The notes beneath the pieces were generated by a model. The model searched no databases and was not told where the DNA came from. It saw only the letters and a program-made list of their open reading frames with translations. 64,000 nucleotides of DNA from Brachypodium distachyon (Eukaryota > Streptophyta > Magnoliopsida > Poales > Poaceae), in the NCBI RefSeq assembly GCF_000005505.3, contig NC_016132.3, forward strand, positions 1,922,001-1,986,000, written 5' to 3'. Below are positions 1 through 12,941 of this stretch, one piece after another. The position numbers and the translations under genes are program-made. Every line of letters starts with the position of its first letter. Positions within the stretch are counted from its first letter, which is position 1.

Positions 1-1366
1 CGCTTCCATTGGCATGAAGATCCCTAACTTTCTGCAAAACTAATCTACACTCAGTGATGAAACGGTACACGTAACACGTTTCACAACATGCTAATTGAAC
101 AAGCCGCCGTTGATTGGCTGCATGCATGCATGGTAGAAAGTGCCCCCAAATATTATAAACACAAAGAGAAGCCAGCCGTCATTCTAGAATCAATGCGTCA
201 AGACTTGAACACGAGCGTCAAGGCATGGGAATTTTGGCGGGAATAGACCAAAATAGAAACAGCACGAGTACTACTAGCTAGGACTATCTTATTACACACT
301 GATTTCTTTATAGCTAGTGTCTTATTGCATGTTTATATGTTAGTTAGCCCAAGAAATTAAAGGGAGAACAAAGCATGCACGCAGCCACGAAGATGCATGC
401 ATGTATCCATCTGGAGTAATTTATTTATTTATTTATTTATGATTTCAAGAGTGACTACCGTATATATGAAACTGAATGGACTTAACTATAATTAAGTGTA
501 TGGTTGATCGATATTGCTGCACATGCCAGAATTAGTGGATATATCTGGAAGCCTATTGATCGTGCCAGGTGAATATTACATATACAAAAACTAGAATCAA
601 CTTGATGCAGTGGACGAACCGGACCAATCTCTCTAATTTGTCCAGCTATGGACCACTACTCCACTTGGAATTATTATATATGCATTATGCAGGATTTTCC
701 AAGCATTTAGCACGAGGGTTTTTACCTTTGAAGCTAGCTAGCTAGCTACTTCGAATACAAAAAACTTACAGTATTGAAGCCAACTTGTTTGCGTTGACCC
801 TTTGAATTATCTCTAAAAGAATTCCAAGAATATATAATGGTTAAAAATATTAAGGCTACTTAATTAAGTATTTAAGTTGCTACTGTTTTTGGTTAGGTTA
901 ATTATATATACAATAAAAAAAAGCAACGATAAAGTCGGCAGGAGAAAGAGAGCCGACATGTGTATTTTTATTTGAGGTGCATGCGACAAGTTGCAAGGTA
1001 GCGGCAACATATCTCTGTCGTCGAGAGAGAAAAGCATTTAAATTTCCCATTTTTAAGCCACTTGAGTACGTGCTGCAGTCCAGAGGCACGTGGCGACAAA
1101 GTTAAATAATGGGGCCGCATCGCCGCCTCGATAATTACAGTGGGCCACGCTGGGCATACTTATGCAACTAGCGTCGTATACGGACGTACCTTTGCCGTGG
1201 TTTTTGCAAGTTGTTCTAGAAATATGTTACCGGCGGAGCTGAGGTTCAACAGGAATCCCGTTTAATTGATGCATGCTAGTTCGAAAAAATTGTTCAATAC
1301 AGTAGTTCTTTCGTCTCGTATTAAATGTCACAATTTTATTTAGGTATGAATATAGTCACGCACGTA

Positions 1367-1475
1367 CTCTATCTGATCCTAAATTTTTGGTTTAAATTTG
1401 CTAAATATGGATGTATCTATTCTTAAAAAGCGTCTAAATACATGTTTTTCAACAACAATTTAGGATCGAAGGAAG
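1367..1475. mobile_element. Degenerate Stowaway-like MITE
   Basis: The block is flanked by TA on both sides (1365-1366 and 1476-1477). It begins CTCTATCTGATCC and ends GGATCGAAGGAAG, which are imperfect inverted repeats. The interior (CTAAATTTTTGGTTTAAATT, then TGTATCTATTCTTAAAA) matches the interior of the elements at 13137 and 24042, so these are one family. Confidence 0.6.
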
Positions 1476-2814
1476 TACTAAAACACTATAAATACATGCG
1501 TATCTAGTCAAAGTTGCAGCACTTTATATAGGACAGAAGAAATATTTAGTTTGAAGATTTGAATATTGGTTCAGAAAGAGAACATCTGTAGGATCCTGTT
1601 TGCATCCCTAACTCTTGGAATGGTACCGACAGCTGAATTGGCGGTGCGATACGATACTAGAATAAGGACTTCTTTAAAAAAACTAGAATGTATGCCTATA
1701 TATGCACTGTATAACAAACAAATGGTGAAAATTGTAGCGTTAAGGACTTCTTTAATTTGTAGTAACTTATTAGCAGAAAATAAGACTTCTTGGAAATACA
1801 AAAAATATAAAGTTGAAATGTAGTGGCATTGTTTAATGTTGCCTAGGAAAACACAGGTAATTTTGAGATCAGAAAGAGACAAACATGCATCTAAATACAG
1901 GATAAGATTATCAATTTGGAAGGTTCCAAGCAATGCAAGGAAGCAAAGCAAGCATGGAAGCTTAGCTCAATTAGCCTAGCGAAGGAGGCGCGCAATCAAC
2001 GCATGGTCGGCTGAAACGTCACCAGTACCAGTAGGTGGTGGTGTGCGCACACTTAATTGCCATCATCATATTCATCGCTATGAACATACACACACATGCC
2101 TGAACGCGACTGGACCGGACGGACGGAGACGATAAGCATCAAAAAATAGCAGGATGCAAACAGGAAAAGTCGACGGGAGACGACAATAGAGACGAGAGAT
2201 GTGTGTGTACAGACATATGGGCCCGGATGCTTTACTACAGGGATGAGGGAGAGATCGAGAGCTAGTCAGTGAGGGGAGCTGCACTTGGCTGGCTGCTGGC
2301 TGCTCGATGATCAGCCTGTCACACTCCATCTGCCACTTGCATGCCCACCATGGCCACCTTGCTTGCAGCTTGCTGCTCAGACAGCAATATCAAATGTTAG
2401 GCGCGCGCACACATGCATGCATATATGCAACCGGCCCGACAAGGACAAAGTTCAATTCCAAACCGCGGCCGCCGGAGATTTTCAAGTCTCCGACCCATGG
2501 AAAACATCAACGGAAGGAAAAATAATCTATACGACGGTAAAGATCTGAGTTGGTGGTCGCGAGTTCACTCCAACGAAATTATCCCTCAATAGCTACGGAC
2601 TCATCTAATTGCTACTCATTTTATACGTATCACGATCTTTTGACTATTCTGAATAGGTTTTGATGACTTTCAAGACAATTGTTTAAAAAAAATATTTTGA
2701 GATAATAATTATTTATCGGAAATGTAACAAAAACAAAAAAAAAATAACAAAAAAAGTAATGAGAGCGTAATTAAGTATGAGTAGGCTTACTAAAAGAAAA
2801 TATAGTATTAGCCA

Positions 2815-2982
2815 CCAACCACAACCATTAGTAACCAGTCTGTCTGGAAGTTAGAGTGTAGCGATAAATTAGAAGCGACCAGGTAGTGTCAGTGACAATA
2901 AATCAATAGTAACCAATTTTGGAATTATAGCAACCAGTAGCCTCCTTGCAATTGGTAGCTTAATACCATATCTCTAGTAGTG
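2815..2982 (-). mobile_element. Truncated CACTA-like transposon end
   Basis: Read on the minus strand from 2982 the sequence starts CACTACTAGAGATATGG, the form of a CACTA-superfamily terminal repeat. Behind it are several degenerate copies of a motif like AGTAACCAG, as expected of subterminal repeats. No matching opposite end was found, and no transposase frame. Confidence 0.45.
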
Positions 2983-5324
2983 TTTGGTTTTATTGTATTT
3001 TCATTTTATATATTACACCATCATAATATACCTATATTTTTATTTGAAACTATGCTGCACACATATTTTTATTTTCCTAAAAGTAAACTACTAACAAAAA
3101 CAGGTAATGATGGTGTAATCAGGCAGGGTTTTTTCTTCTGTATTCTACCTACCGTAGATCGCTACTTCGCGGGTAGAACGTTTTATTCTTCTTTTGGCCG
3201 GATATTATGGGCAAAATTTAGGGAGCACGTCGCGGAAGATTACACATGACATTTAAAATTAATATTTAGCTATCTTGGTGACCTTGCGAATGATATATAA
3301 TCAGAGATGATGCTCATTAAATACCATTTTTTGCAACATCCTTCTGTTTGTTCAAAAACTCTGAAATGTCTTAGAAATCAACTATGTTGGAATTCGCTAC
3401 AGTGTACTCCACCAGTTTATTTGCTAGTTGGACTCAGCTGGTTTTGGCTGCAGCATCGATCCAACCAATCAGACCCCACATAATCATCGTCCCACATATG
3501 TATGTCCGTACTACATGTCAGTGACACAATAAATCAACGGAAACCAACATTTGTATAGTGACAAATAGTAGATATTTCAATATCATTTAACACTAACCGT
3601 TGCGAGTAAACGTACAGGGAGTCGTGTGGTCACTGTATATATATAACCGGAGAAAATGCTTGGCTCAACAACCATCTCTCTTTCTAAGAATCTTCTTCTC
3701 TTGATTGACCTACTTATTAGTTATTTTAGTTAGTTGACCTATATACCTTCACTTTACTAATCCGTCACATGCTATTATCTTAACCACATGAAACTAAGCT
3801 AGCTTGATCGGCTTTACATTTTCTTTTGATTGTATAAATTTTCGTTTTTGTCTCACTGCGTTTAATTTTCTTGCTGCGTATTCCAAGCAGAAATTTTTGT
3901 ATCTTACTCCATATATTTAATTTGTATATGTGCCAACCACACTCCAGTAAAAGGATGACATCCCAAGCATACCTATTCCTCAATGACGTACGATACCAGC
4001 CTTAATTGACTTTTCCATACACGTGCACATCGAATGGGATCACAACTGATTATGTATGTATATGCTTATCTCACGATAATGATTGTTATGATCACCTAAT
4101 CATATAATGTAGGCAAAGCATGACTTTGGAAAATCTAGGACAATTATTCAAACAAAAACTTACAGTTAGTACTAAGCTAGGTTGTTTATTTTACTTCAAC
4201 CGGAAATAATTAATGGAAGGACCAGAGAAAGTATTGTTTCCTGTTTTCATGTACCTAGCTTGTCCATTTACTTTGGTGTCATATGATGCGATATTGTAAT
4301 GATTTTGTGATAATTTGAGTTGTATATATGCATATTTTGATGCAAATTAAAGACCATGACACAATTTCTGGCTTTTACAGATGTAGTATTAATATTTGTG
4401 ATCACACTTTGTACATGCACCAACACCGAATCGTAATAGTTAGAGTGATTAAAAAGCCCACTCAAACTATGGCAAGTACACACTGGAGATCAAATATGAA
4501 CATAAATAGGATTAGTCTGGATTTTGTTAGTTGTATAGAAACACTTTTTAGATCAAAAGACCTAACCAAATTCGATAGCATAAGCTATCATATTAAGTAA
4601 CTTTTCATGCAACAATTTTCATATTAATTAGTGTTGAAAAGTTGAGAACATAGGAATGATAATCATAAAGTATATATTATATATACCACCACATGATTGA
4701 TACCTAATCAAATATGCAACTTGCAGGAAACAAAATTAGCCCGCCGGGAACCTTTAAAAATTGGTTGGAAAATGTCAACATTATTTGATTCGTTGGTCTT
4801 GTACCGGTGTGAAAGCATGTCGCTTCTAGATGAGGAAGATCGAAGAAAGTCCTAAGTAGAAAGAACAAAGAACAGGACCGAAAAAAGGAAAACTTACATC
4901 GTGTACTGTACATATACAAGAATTTAAAACAGAACAAAACATTAATTATATAATTATCAAGAACTAGAAGATATATTCTTCATGCAGATCCTCTATTCAA
5001 TTTTACACATTTCCCATGGATTTTGGATAAGCAGCATGTCATCGACCAACACATCAAGTGCGTTGTACCACAGCTCATGCATCAACATCCAAGTGGCTAA
5101 AAATAAAAAAAATCTAGCTCCCACTTTTTTACTCCTCATGCCAGAAAAACCAATATGTAATATGAATCTATGTGAGGGTGCAAACAGCAAAATCTCCACT
5201 CTAACAATCACTCTTACCTTGAACGACACAAACTAAATACGTCTGAAAAGTATTACCACTTCCTATCTCCACCCACAGTCACACAAATGCACACATGGAT
5301 CCAAAATAGAAACCCCACAGTATC

Positions 5325-5332
5325 TATATATA
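5325..5332 (+). promoter_or_regulatory. Probable TATA box of the RAV gene
   Basis: TATATATA lies about 300 bases upstream of the ATG at 5626, in an otherwise CA-rich stretch. This implies a transcription start near 5355-5365 and a 5' leader of about 265 bases. Position and composition are the only evidence. Confidence 0.5.
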
Positions 5333-5625
5333 CACCACCAACACGTAGCACACCCTTCATGTCCCCACAGCAACCACCTCATCATCATCGATCTTGGCCA
5401 GCCCTAGCTACAACAGCAACTCCCCACATCTTACTCTCATCATCCATACTAATACGATCTTTACATCCACCTAGCTTGCAAGAGCTTAAGCTAAGTAGCT
5501 ACTAGTACTACCACAGCATCACAGTTCACAGCCCACACAGAGGTTTACCAAGAAGGCAAGAAGAACACAGGCCAAGAGAAGACAAACCAAAGTAAAGCAG
5601 CAAGCTTTCGCTCCCAAATCAGGCC

Positions 5626-6720
5626 ATGGGGGTGGAAACGGAAATCCTGAGCTCCACGGCCACCCAGTACTCCTCCGCGGCTTCCACGGCCACCACGGAG
5701 TCCGGCGCCGGTCGGATTCCGACCGCGGCCCTGCCGGCTGTCACCTCGCGGCCGCCGACGTCATCGTCTTCTTCGTCTTCCTCGCGGTTCAAGGGCGTGG
5801 TGCCGCAGCCCAACGGGCGCTGGGGCGCGCAGATCTACGAGAGGCACTCGCGCGTGTGGCTCGGCACCTTCCCCGACGAGTCCTCGGCCGCGCGCGCCTA
5901 CGACGTGGCCGCGCTCCGGTACCGCGGCCGCGACGCCGCCACCAACCACCCCTCCACGGCCGGCGCCGCTGCCTCCGTCTCCGGCGCCGAGCTCGCGTTC
6001 CTGGCGGCGCACTCCAAGGCGGAGATCGTGGACATGCTCCGGAAGCACACGTACGCGGACGAGCTGCGGCAGGGCCTGCGCCGCGGCCAAGGCGCCGGCG
6101 CGCGCGTGCGCACCCCGGCGTGGGCGCGCCAGGTGCTCTTCGAGAAGGCCGTGACCCCCAGTGACGTCGGCAAGCTCAACCGGCTCGTGGTGCCCAAGCA
6201 GCACGCCGAGAAGCACTTCCCTCTCAAGCGCCGCGCGTCCTCCCAGCTGCCGGAGCCGGAGAAGACGGCCGGCGCCGGCATCGGCGCCGGCAACAAGGGC
6301 GTACTGCTCAACTTCGAGGACGGGGAAGGGAAGGTGTGGCGCTTCCGATACTCGTACTGGAACAGCAGCCAGAGCTACGTGCTCACCAAGGGGTGGAGCC
6401 GCTTCGTCAGGGAGAAGGGGCTCGGCGCCGGGGACGCCATCGTCTTCTCCTGCAGCTCGGCCTACGGGGAGAAGCAGTTCTTCATCGACTGCAAGAAGAA
6501 GAATGGCAAGCTCGTCTCCATGCCTACGGCATGCGCGTCGGCAACGAAGGGGGGAGAAGAAGAAGCAGGACGTGTGGTCAGGCTGTTTGGCGTCAACATC
6601 GGCGCCGGAGAGAAGAGAGCGGCGCCGGCAGAGCAAGGAGGGTTGTTCAAGAGGCAATGCGTGCAGGCTGATCGTCGGCAGCAGCAGTCTCCTGCCCTAG
6701 GTGCCTTCGTCTGCTTATAG
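5626..6720 (+). CDS. RAV-type AP2/B3 transcription factor
   Basis: Intronless gene for 364 residues. Order: Ser/Ala-rich N-terminus with a serine run (45-53), one AP2 domain at about 54-109 (starts [17 protein letters not shown], contains [18 protein letters not shown]), a linker, then a B3 domain at about 169-292 ([20 protein letters not shown] to [11 protein letters not shown]). One AP2 plus one B3 defines the RAV family, nuclear regulators that bind bipartite CAACA/CACCTG sites. RLFGVNI at 319-325 matches the RLFGV repression motif of RAV1-type proteins, so a repressor role in growth, flowering or stress is likely. Basic KRR (201-203) may aid nuclear entry. The ATG at 5626 is preceded by a CA-rich leader and TATA box. 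Length is normal for the family. Rice RAVs are the likely orthologues; the exact member is not settled. Confidence 0.95.
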   Translation: MGVETEILSSTATQYSSAASTATTESGAGRIPTAALPAVTSRPPTSSSSSSSSRFKGVVPQPNGRWGAQIYERHSRVWLGTFPDESSAARAYDVAALRYRGRDAATNHPSTAGAAASVSGAELAFLAAHSKAEIVDMLRKHTYADELRQGLRRGQGAGARVRTPAWARQVLFEKAVTPSDVGKLNRLVVPKQHAEKHFPLKRRASSQLPEPEKTAGAGIGAGNKGVLLNFEDGEGKVWRFRYSYWNSSQSYVLTKGWSRFVREKGLGAGDAIVFSCSSAYGEKQFFIDCKKKNGKLVSMPTACASATKGGEEEAGRVVRLFGVNIGAGEKRAAPAEQGGLFKRQCVQADRRQQQSPALGAFVCL

Positions 6721-8239
6721 TAGATCTCTGCACATACATAGATCATATATTCGATCCCGGCCCGGACACTTGTTGCTAGTGATGGATATGTTAATTTGTT
6801 TGTGGATTTGAGTTGTTTTGTTCCTCAATTTTGCATTGGAGAAATCAGTTTCAAGTTAGATTGCGAAATGAGTTGTATGTAATTAATTATGTACTGCTAT
6901 ATGTGTAGCTGTTTTTACACACTTAGGAATTGTAGATATCATCATAATAAGCCTGAGATAGATCTTGTCCTACTCCTGGCTAGGTGTACATCAGTAGGTT
7001 CCATTCTGCCTGTTTTAAAGATGTGAACTCTCTGTATTGTTTTGATGATATTGTATATTCATGACTTATATGGAGTATTGCTGAGATTAATTGGCTAGTT
7101 TTCAATACCAACAATATTCCCTCAGCAATTAAGCAAGTTAAGATACATGCATCCATGGAGCATTTTGGGGATTTTTTTTTCAGGAGAGAACATTCGGGGG
7201 TTCGAGAGCTTACATGGAAACTATTTGAAACGTGTAGTACTGATTTCAACTTGTCCATTGCTATATATCTCCCTTGGCATTCACACAGGACGTAGTTGCT
7301 ATTTCTTTCTTGAGAGAATCATAAAGTACTTTGAACATCCATCTTGTTTTGAACCTCCATTGCCTATATGATTGAACTAATTACTTGTCCACTCCGCCGG
7401 GTTGCTTCAGCTTGCTGTCTTACATGCTTTTTCCCTATACCAAAACCATGTATCGCAAAAAGAAAGACAAGGCATTGATCTTATTCTGTCGATCATTGCA
7501 TTTCTGTTCCTATATATATATCTTGACTGATTTCTTGTATGCTCATGATCATATTGTTCCAGGTTATGTTACCTTAATTTATTGTTAACCGACTTGTCCG
7601 TGAAATTTCACATAATACTTCAAACTACTGACTTTTCCCCCCAAAATGTGGAGTAATCAAGCATATGGCTTAATGTGTATATATAATTAAAAGGTAACTA
7701 GCTAGGTTTATGTTGTTTTCTTTAATTTTTTGTAAGATTTGAGTCGGTCATGCAATCAGTGAAATCATATTATTTGAATTGGCAGTTTTCGGTAGATCAT
7801 GTGTCACGCCATGATTCTCTAACATAGATTCTAGCAAAAATCACTTCAGTTTGAGAGTAGTATTTCACATGGATATGAAAGCTTCTACCCAAATGTTGCT
7901 ATTCTTTTCTGCTGTAACACATCATAGTTAGCCATGAGTACATCCAAAGATCAACATATATACATACAAACTAAAGTGATTTTTCGTTCAAATATATGGA
8001 TGAATGCACATGATTTCTAATTGCATACTTCTACATGCATGTAAAAATCATACGGAAGTCATACATTTTTGCCTTGTTTTTTATACTAGTTTATAGATGT
8101 ATGCCCCGTGTTTATTACACACCATGTTGCATTATAAAATTGAACTTAATTAGACTGCTGAAAAAAGGCAATAGGTTATAGCCGTACTGTTCATAAGTTG
8201 TTTTGCATACTCTCCGCATAGAATGCGGAAGAAAAAAAA

Positions 8240-8361
8240 AGCAATAGGTACCGAGTGTCGGCTTGTGCCAAGTGTTTTCTTCCAGCATTTGGAATGCGGA
8301 TCGGGGTTGTTGCTGAGTGCTCGATAAAATGCACTCGGCAACTACAGCATTTCCGGTAGTG
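8240..8361 (-). mobile_element. Truncated CACTA transposon terminus
   Basis: On the minus strand the sequence from 8361 begins CACTACCGGAAATGCTG, a classic grass CACTA terminal repeat. It is followed by subterminal motifs such as TTGCCGAGTGC and, further in, GCCGACACTCGG. These motifs are typical of CACTA ends. The other terminus and any transposase are absent, so this is a relic. Confidence 0.7.
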
Positions 8362-8840
8362 CTTGGTCATATTTTTACATGGTTTTTAGGTGCAGATAAG
8401 ATCGATTTCTGGGGGGGTCTTTGTTTATTGACAACAATTAAACATGATCGTTGTCCGAAATTGTGTGCATCTACCCATATATGTACATTTTGTTTTTCAT
8501 TCCTATATGTACAATCACTTTAGTTCTACTTCTGAAGATACAACCACATTTTTACATAGCTATTTTTGCAAATATTTTCATGTGGCAATTAGTTCTGAAA
8601 TTATTATCATAATTGTTTCAGATAGATGTCTCATCTCCCACGTTTATGTCAAAGAATGTATACCTCATGTTAACATCGACAGGGTCTTAAATGTTCCATC
8701 AGACAACATGAAACTATAATTGACAAAATATAATGGTAGGGATCATACTGGTTGAAAAATTGCAGAAATCATGATTATCATTCCTGAAGTTAACCCACAT
8801 ATATGTACGCAAGCAGCAAAACCAATATGCATGAAACCTG

Positions 8841-8930
8841 AATTTAGGATCGGAGTACCTTGATTTGTACTTGATTACTGTTCATCTCTTGTTGAGCGGT
8901 TAATTTAGGATCGGAGTACCTTGGTTTGTA
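8841..8930. repeat. Direct repeat, 29 bases, twice
   Basis: The 29-base block starting AATTTAGGATCGGAGTACCT occurs at 8841-8869 and again at 8902-8930 with two mismatches. The repeat lies just before the start of duplicated segment A. No function is evident. Confidence 0.75.
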
Positions 8931-9187
8931 TATTTTTGAAGGAAAATTAATGGCAGGAACCAATATATAGAAAATATCTTACATCCACTTGCATGATCGA
9001 TGCACTCACACTCGGTACTACAGACTGTAACAGCAGCCAACTTGCATGAGCAGGAACTTGTAGCTATAGCAGGTTCATTGTACCGAAGAAGACACATACG
9101 CAAACATTGCAGTTCAAGATGAAGCTAGCTGCTTATAATTAACCTGTCATTGATTTTTATTACTCTGTTGCTGCATATATGCATATA

Positions 9188-9441
9188 CTCTTCTAAAATG
9201 TAGGACATATAACTTAATTTTGCGAAATGTCAAACTTTCTAAAATTTGACCAAAATTATATAAAATTAAATATCGACATATACAGTGTCAAATCAAAATA
9301 ATATGAAGATGTATTTCATAATGGATCTAATGATATTTATTTCGCATCCTGGATGTTGATGTTGATTTTTTTTTTTGCTATAGGTTCAGTCAAAGTTTAT
9401 AAAATTTGACTATCAGTAAAAAATATGTTGAAGCGAAGGAG
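9188..9441. mobile_element. MITE inside duplicated copy A
   Basis: TA dinucleotides flank the element (9186-9187 and 9442-9443). It begins CTCTTCTAAAATG and ends GCGAAGGAG, with inner inverted segments around the TCAAACTTT and AAAATTTGAC motifs. Copy B of the segment lacks it at the equivalent place near 12748. Confidence 0.6.
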
Positions 9442-10303
9442 TATGTGCAGAAGACAGGAAAGCAGTAATTCTTAGCTAGGATTAACCATTAATTACTGGA
9501 TGGTGTACGTGGTAAAATTGAGGATTTAAGGTGGGTGGGGGTCTCACACTCAGCATTAGTAGCAAGCAAGCAAGCACGATCTTAGCTTACCCTTGTCCAC
9601 TTATGATATGTAGCACAGTTCGAGCATATACGACAAGCTGGGCTATATATAGACAGTACGATTCAAGTGGACAGTCGATCTCTCACCGCATAGATATAGA
9701 TCTAGCATATCTTTCTATCTACTCCCTGTGCAGCATATACTGTGTGGTCTGTCATAGGCCAGCCAGCCAGCCATGAGCATGCATGCTGCTCTCCGGCCGT
9801 ACTGAGACGAGACACATTTACGTGTCGATCGAGCCATTAATTTCTATCTATTCTAGGCCAATGTAGATGTAGTCCATTTCCTCTTTTAGAGCAGTACTAT
9901 ATAGCTCACTCACTCAATACGACAAATTAAGCCTAGCTAGCTGCTGCACACTGCTCCTACAGTTACTTCATTGCATTTGCTGCGTCGCCACCAATGGACG
10001 TCAGAATATGTTTGTCCATCAGAGAGATTCTTTGCTCCGTTTCTTGTCGCGACCTTCCTCTTCTTCCTCGAGGCAGGTTTAGGCCAACCTTCACTTGCGA
10101 CCTTCCTTTCCTTCCTCGATGTTCTGCCCGCTCCGTTTCATAATTCTCGTCGAAATATTATATGTATCTAGATATTTTTTAAATAGTTATATCATTAATA
10201 GTTATATCTAGTTTTGAGCGAATGTGAAACAAAAATTATGTAAGGAAGGAAGAGTAGCTCGGCAAGAAGGCCAAAAACTTTCGTCGTGCATGCATGCATG
10301 CGT

Positions 10304-10323
10304 GGTCAATGGTCATTGGTCAA
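10304..10323 (-). promoter_or_regulatory. W-box cluster in copy A
   Basis: Three GGTCA cores (10304, 10311, 10318) lie at 7-base spacing. On the minus strand they read TTGACC, ATGACC and TTGACC, the binding site of WRKY factors. The cluster is kept in copy B (13845-13857). Functional use is inferred only. Confidence 0.4.
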
Positions 10324-12187
10324 TGTACATGTTCCCGCGTGTACATATGCATGCGTGCCCGCTGCGTACGTCAAGGGAGCTAGTCTTGCGATCATGTCAA
10401 TTTAAGCGGTGATGTCAGGATACATTTATGTCTATGATTTTTGCATTCTTTTTTTATGTAATTTTGTTTGGTATATAAAAGTTTTGCCAAAAAGCTGTTA
10501 GGTCATTTGACTACACATCTTGTAGTGTCGCTTCGCCACTGGCACCGACCCCCTAAACTTAGCTTCAGCGCTGGCATTGAACAAAAGGGACATGTTTTGG
10601 TTAAAACTTTCCATGCAAAGTTCATTAATTCTGCGCTCACGTTTCCGAAAGAGGTCATCAGGGTTCTCGAATTTTCACCAAGTAAGAGGTTATTCATCCA
10701 TCCACCCAAATTAAGGCAACATGGATAGATGATATATCACCACAAAAATCTTTGTGGGTAAGCTAGCTAGCGATGTGGGGGTGGAGCAACTTGTTGGGTT
10801 TCCATGGGAAAACCTTTAATTTGCCCGGCAGCACACAGTTTCTTACTCAGCAACACAGCAAGTTGCCGGCTCAAGTTCCCATCCATATCATCAGCCAACC
10901 TCTTGCAACTTGCAGCCTTGTGTTCATATCAAAAGGACAACTATAAAACACCCTTCCCCATCAACCTTTAAAGATCTATCGATCGATGCATGGTTCAAAG
11001 AATAAAGCTTGCCACTTGCAGGTACTGTATAATACTATACTATATACAGTAAATTAATAATTAATGTGAATATATTTCTAGCTAGTTTCTGGTGAATCGA
11101 TCTGCTCCATGGAGCATGCAGGTCAATTCTGTCGTCCATGGCGTCACGCAATGATCCATGTATCCATCCGTGAATAGATAAGCATAAATATTGTGCGTTT
11201 TACCTTTCTTTATGTACTTTTTAATTGCCTTGAAATCAATCCCCTTGCTGCAACTTGCATATATTTTATTGATTCTGCAAGCTGTTCATCCATTGGTGGT
11301 TTTCACAAGTCCATGCATGAATGGATATGCATGCTGCAGACGCAGTATTCGATCCATTGGCCAGGTACACGGAATCCATTTTTGGAGCATGCACATGCAG
11401 GTGGCATATATACTTAATTTGACAGGAGTTAATTTGTTAATTTGTTTTGGAATTAGCTTGTGGCAACGTAGCTGCTTCGCATTTGCCCACATGTATATAT
11501 AGTTCATGCATTTCATGGAAAACTTAATTAATATAACATTCCCAACTTTTTTGACTGATTAATTTATTTTATATTTATATGTTAGTAAAAGTTAGGAATT
11601 ATCACACTTCCAGGTACAGAGAATGAATAAAAAAATCAATAGGCGTACAATGTAGAATGATGCCTTGCAAGGATTGTCTGGAAAAAATGCAGTATTGATG
11701 GTTAATCCCATGCATGATGGGAAATATCATCAGACATTCTATCCACGTTTAGTCAGGTTTTAGCATCTCTATCTCAATTAACTACTGCAAAATGTGTGTC
11801 ATCATTGACGGCTGAAAAAGTTTTGGCACGTTTCACCAAAAATTGACGACAGATATCCTTGAGAGGGAAAATGAATAAATAGGGAAGGTAGCTAGCTAGC
11901 TAGCTAGCTGGTCGTGATATTTTCCACCATGGAAAGACTGCCCACTTGTCAGGTTTTAAACATGCCAAAAGGATGAAGTTTGGAATAAAGTCTCCCCAAA
12001 ATTCAATTGACCACTTTGAAATCATCAACTGTATTAAAATATACTAACTATATATAGGTGAAAATGACATATACCACCTGTACATACATGCATGCGTGAA
12101 CCTCTCTTTGTCTTATGTGTTTCTTTCTTGTGCTTAACAATTAGTATATGTATATGTACGCATTTTGACATGTGGGTATATTAGCTA

Positions 12188-12303
12188 TTCCCTCCGGTCG
12201 GTATTAATTGTCGAAATATTACATGTATCGTCTAGACATTTTTTAAACATAGATACATTCATATTTGAACAAATTTGACATAAGTAATATGGGTCGGAGG
12301 GAG
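12188..12303. mobile_element. Stowaway-like MITE at the end of copy A
   Basis: The element begins TTCCCTCCGGTCGG and ends GGGTCGGAGGGAG, with TA at 12186-12187 and 12304-12305. Copy B reads straight through at the matching point (near 15608) without the insertion. Confidence 0.75.
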
Positions 12304-12941
12304 TAGTTATTCTTTTCAACAATTAACAGAGGGAAGTACAGATTCCACTCTCCTCCCACCGGGCATGTGTTTAGAGGTTGTACTTTGCATTGGTGCATGG
12401 TGCATTTAAGGATTATTTGATCTGAGAAAACAAATAGTACTACAACATTAATTCTCTTATGAAATATTGATAGCAATATTTTACGGACGTCCACTTGCAT
12501 GATGCACTCAAAGTCACAGTCACAGCAGCCAACTTGCATGATGCAGGAACTTGTACGTAGCTATAGCTATGGCAGGTTCACTGTATTGAATTAAGGAGAC
12601 ACGTACTCCACTCAACATTGCAATTCAATTAAGGTGAATTGGAGCTAGCTGCTTAATAATGAACCCGCCCGCCGCCATTGATTTCACTCTGCTGCTTAAT
12701 AATGAATCCGCCATTGGTTTCACTCTGCTGCTGTACTATATATGCATACAGGAGCTGCATCAACAACAACGGTAAAGCATATAAAGACATGTACAATTAA
12801 ATTAAGACCGTACCAGTCCTCACGTACGTCATGTACGGTACGTGGTATTGCTGCCTGCCATGAAGAAGAAGAGTCGTGGTATAAAAAAAAGGGTGTGTTC
12901 ATGTTTCTGATTTTTAAGCAAAATACATAAATCTCACTCGA

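Larger units (their letters stand above)
1..5324. other. Intergenic region upstream of the RAV gene
   Basis: I see no supportable gene in this AT-rich stretch; all open frames are short, have no recognisable family and lack splice partners. It holds a TTTA tandem repeat near 418-440, a degenerate MITE (1367-1475), GC-richer DNA at about 2030-2500 with CA/TG and GCGC runs, and CACTA-like terminal DNA (2815-2982). The last several hundred bases are presumably the promoter of the RAV gene. Confidence 0.6.
6721..8974. other. RAV 3' flank and intergenic DNA
   Basis: The RAV 3' UTR should occupy the first 200-250 bases; AATAAG near 6946 could serve as its poly(A) signal. The rest is AT-rich with no supportable gene. 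It contains a truncated CACTA end (8240-8361) and a 29-base direct repeat (8841-8930). Confidence 0.6.
8975..12335. repeat. Copy A of a tandem non-coding duplication
   Basis: This segment matches 12474-15640 in the same order and orientation, in blocks of strong similarity separated by indels. Shared anchors include: CAGCAGCCAACTTGCATGA near 9033 (12523 in B); GTCCATTTCCTCTTTT near 9872 (13534); GGAGCTAGTCTTGCGATCAT near 10376 (13902); CGGCAGCACACAGTTTC near 10826 (14598); TGTGTTTCTTTCTTGTG near 12116 (15541). No open frame is conserved between copies and length differences are not multiples of three, so it is not protein-coding. Copy A carries MITEs at 9188 and 12188 that copy B lacks. Confidence 0.88.

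Noticed and set aside
5761..6657. 298-residue open frame on the minus strand
   Set aside because: It is antisense to the RAV gene; the very high third-position GC of that gene keeps the opposite strand open. The product is Arg/Leu/Ala-rich with no domain.
11888..11910. AGCTAGCTAGCTAGCTAGCT palindromic tract
   Set aside because: A simple tetranucleotide repeat that also occurs shortened in copy B; no reason to assign a function.
11961..11985. Minus strand around AAACTTCATCCTTTTGGCA looks like a miR399 target-mimic site (IPS1-like); a related site is in copy B near 15400
   Set aside because: The pairing with miR399 as I remember it is imperfect where mimic sites are normally exact, and the short similarity can arise by chance. 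Not supported without small-RNA data.
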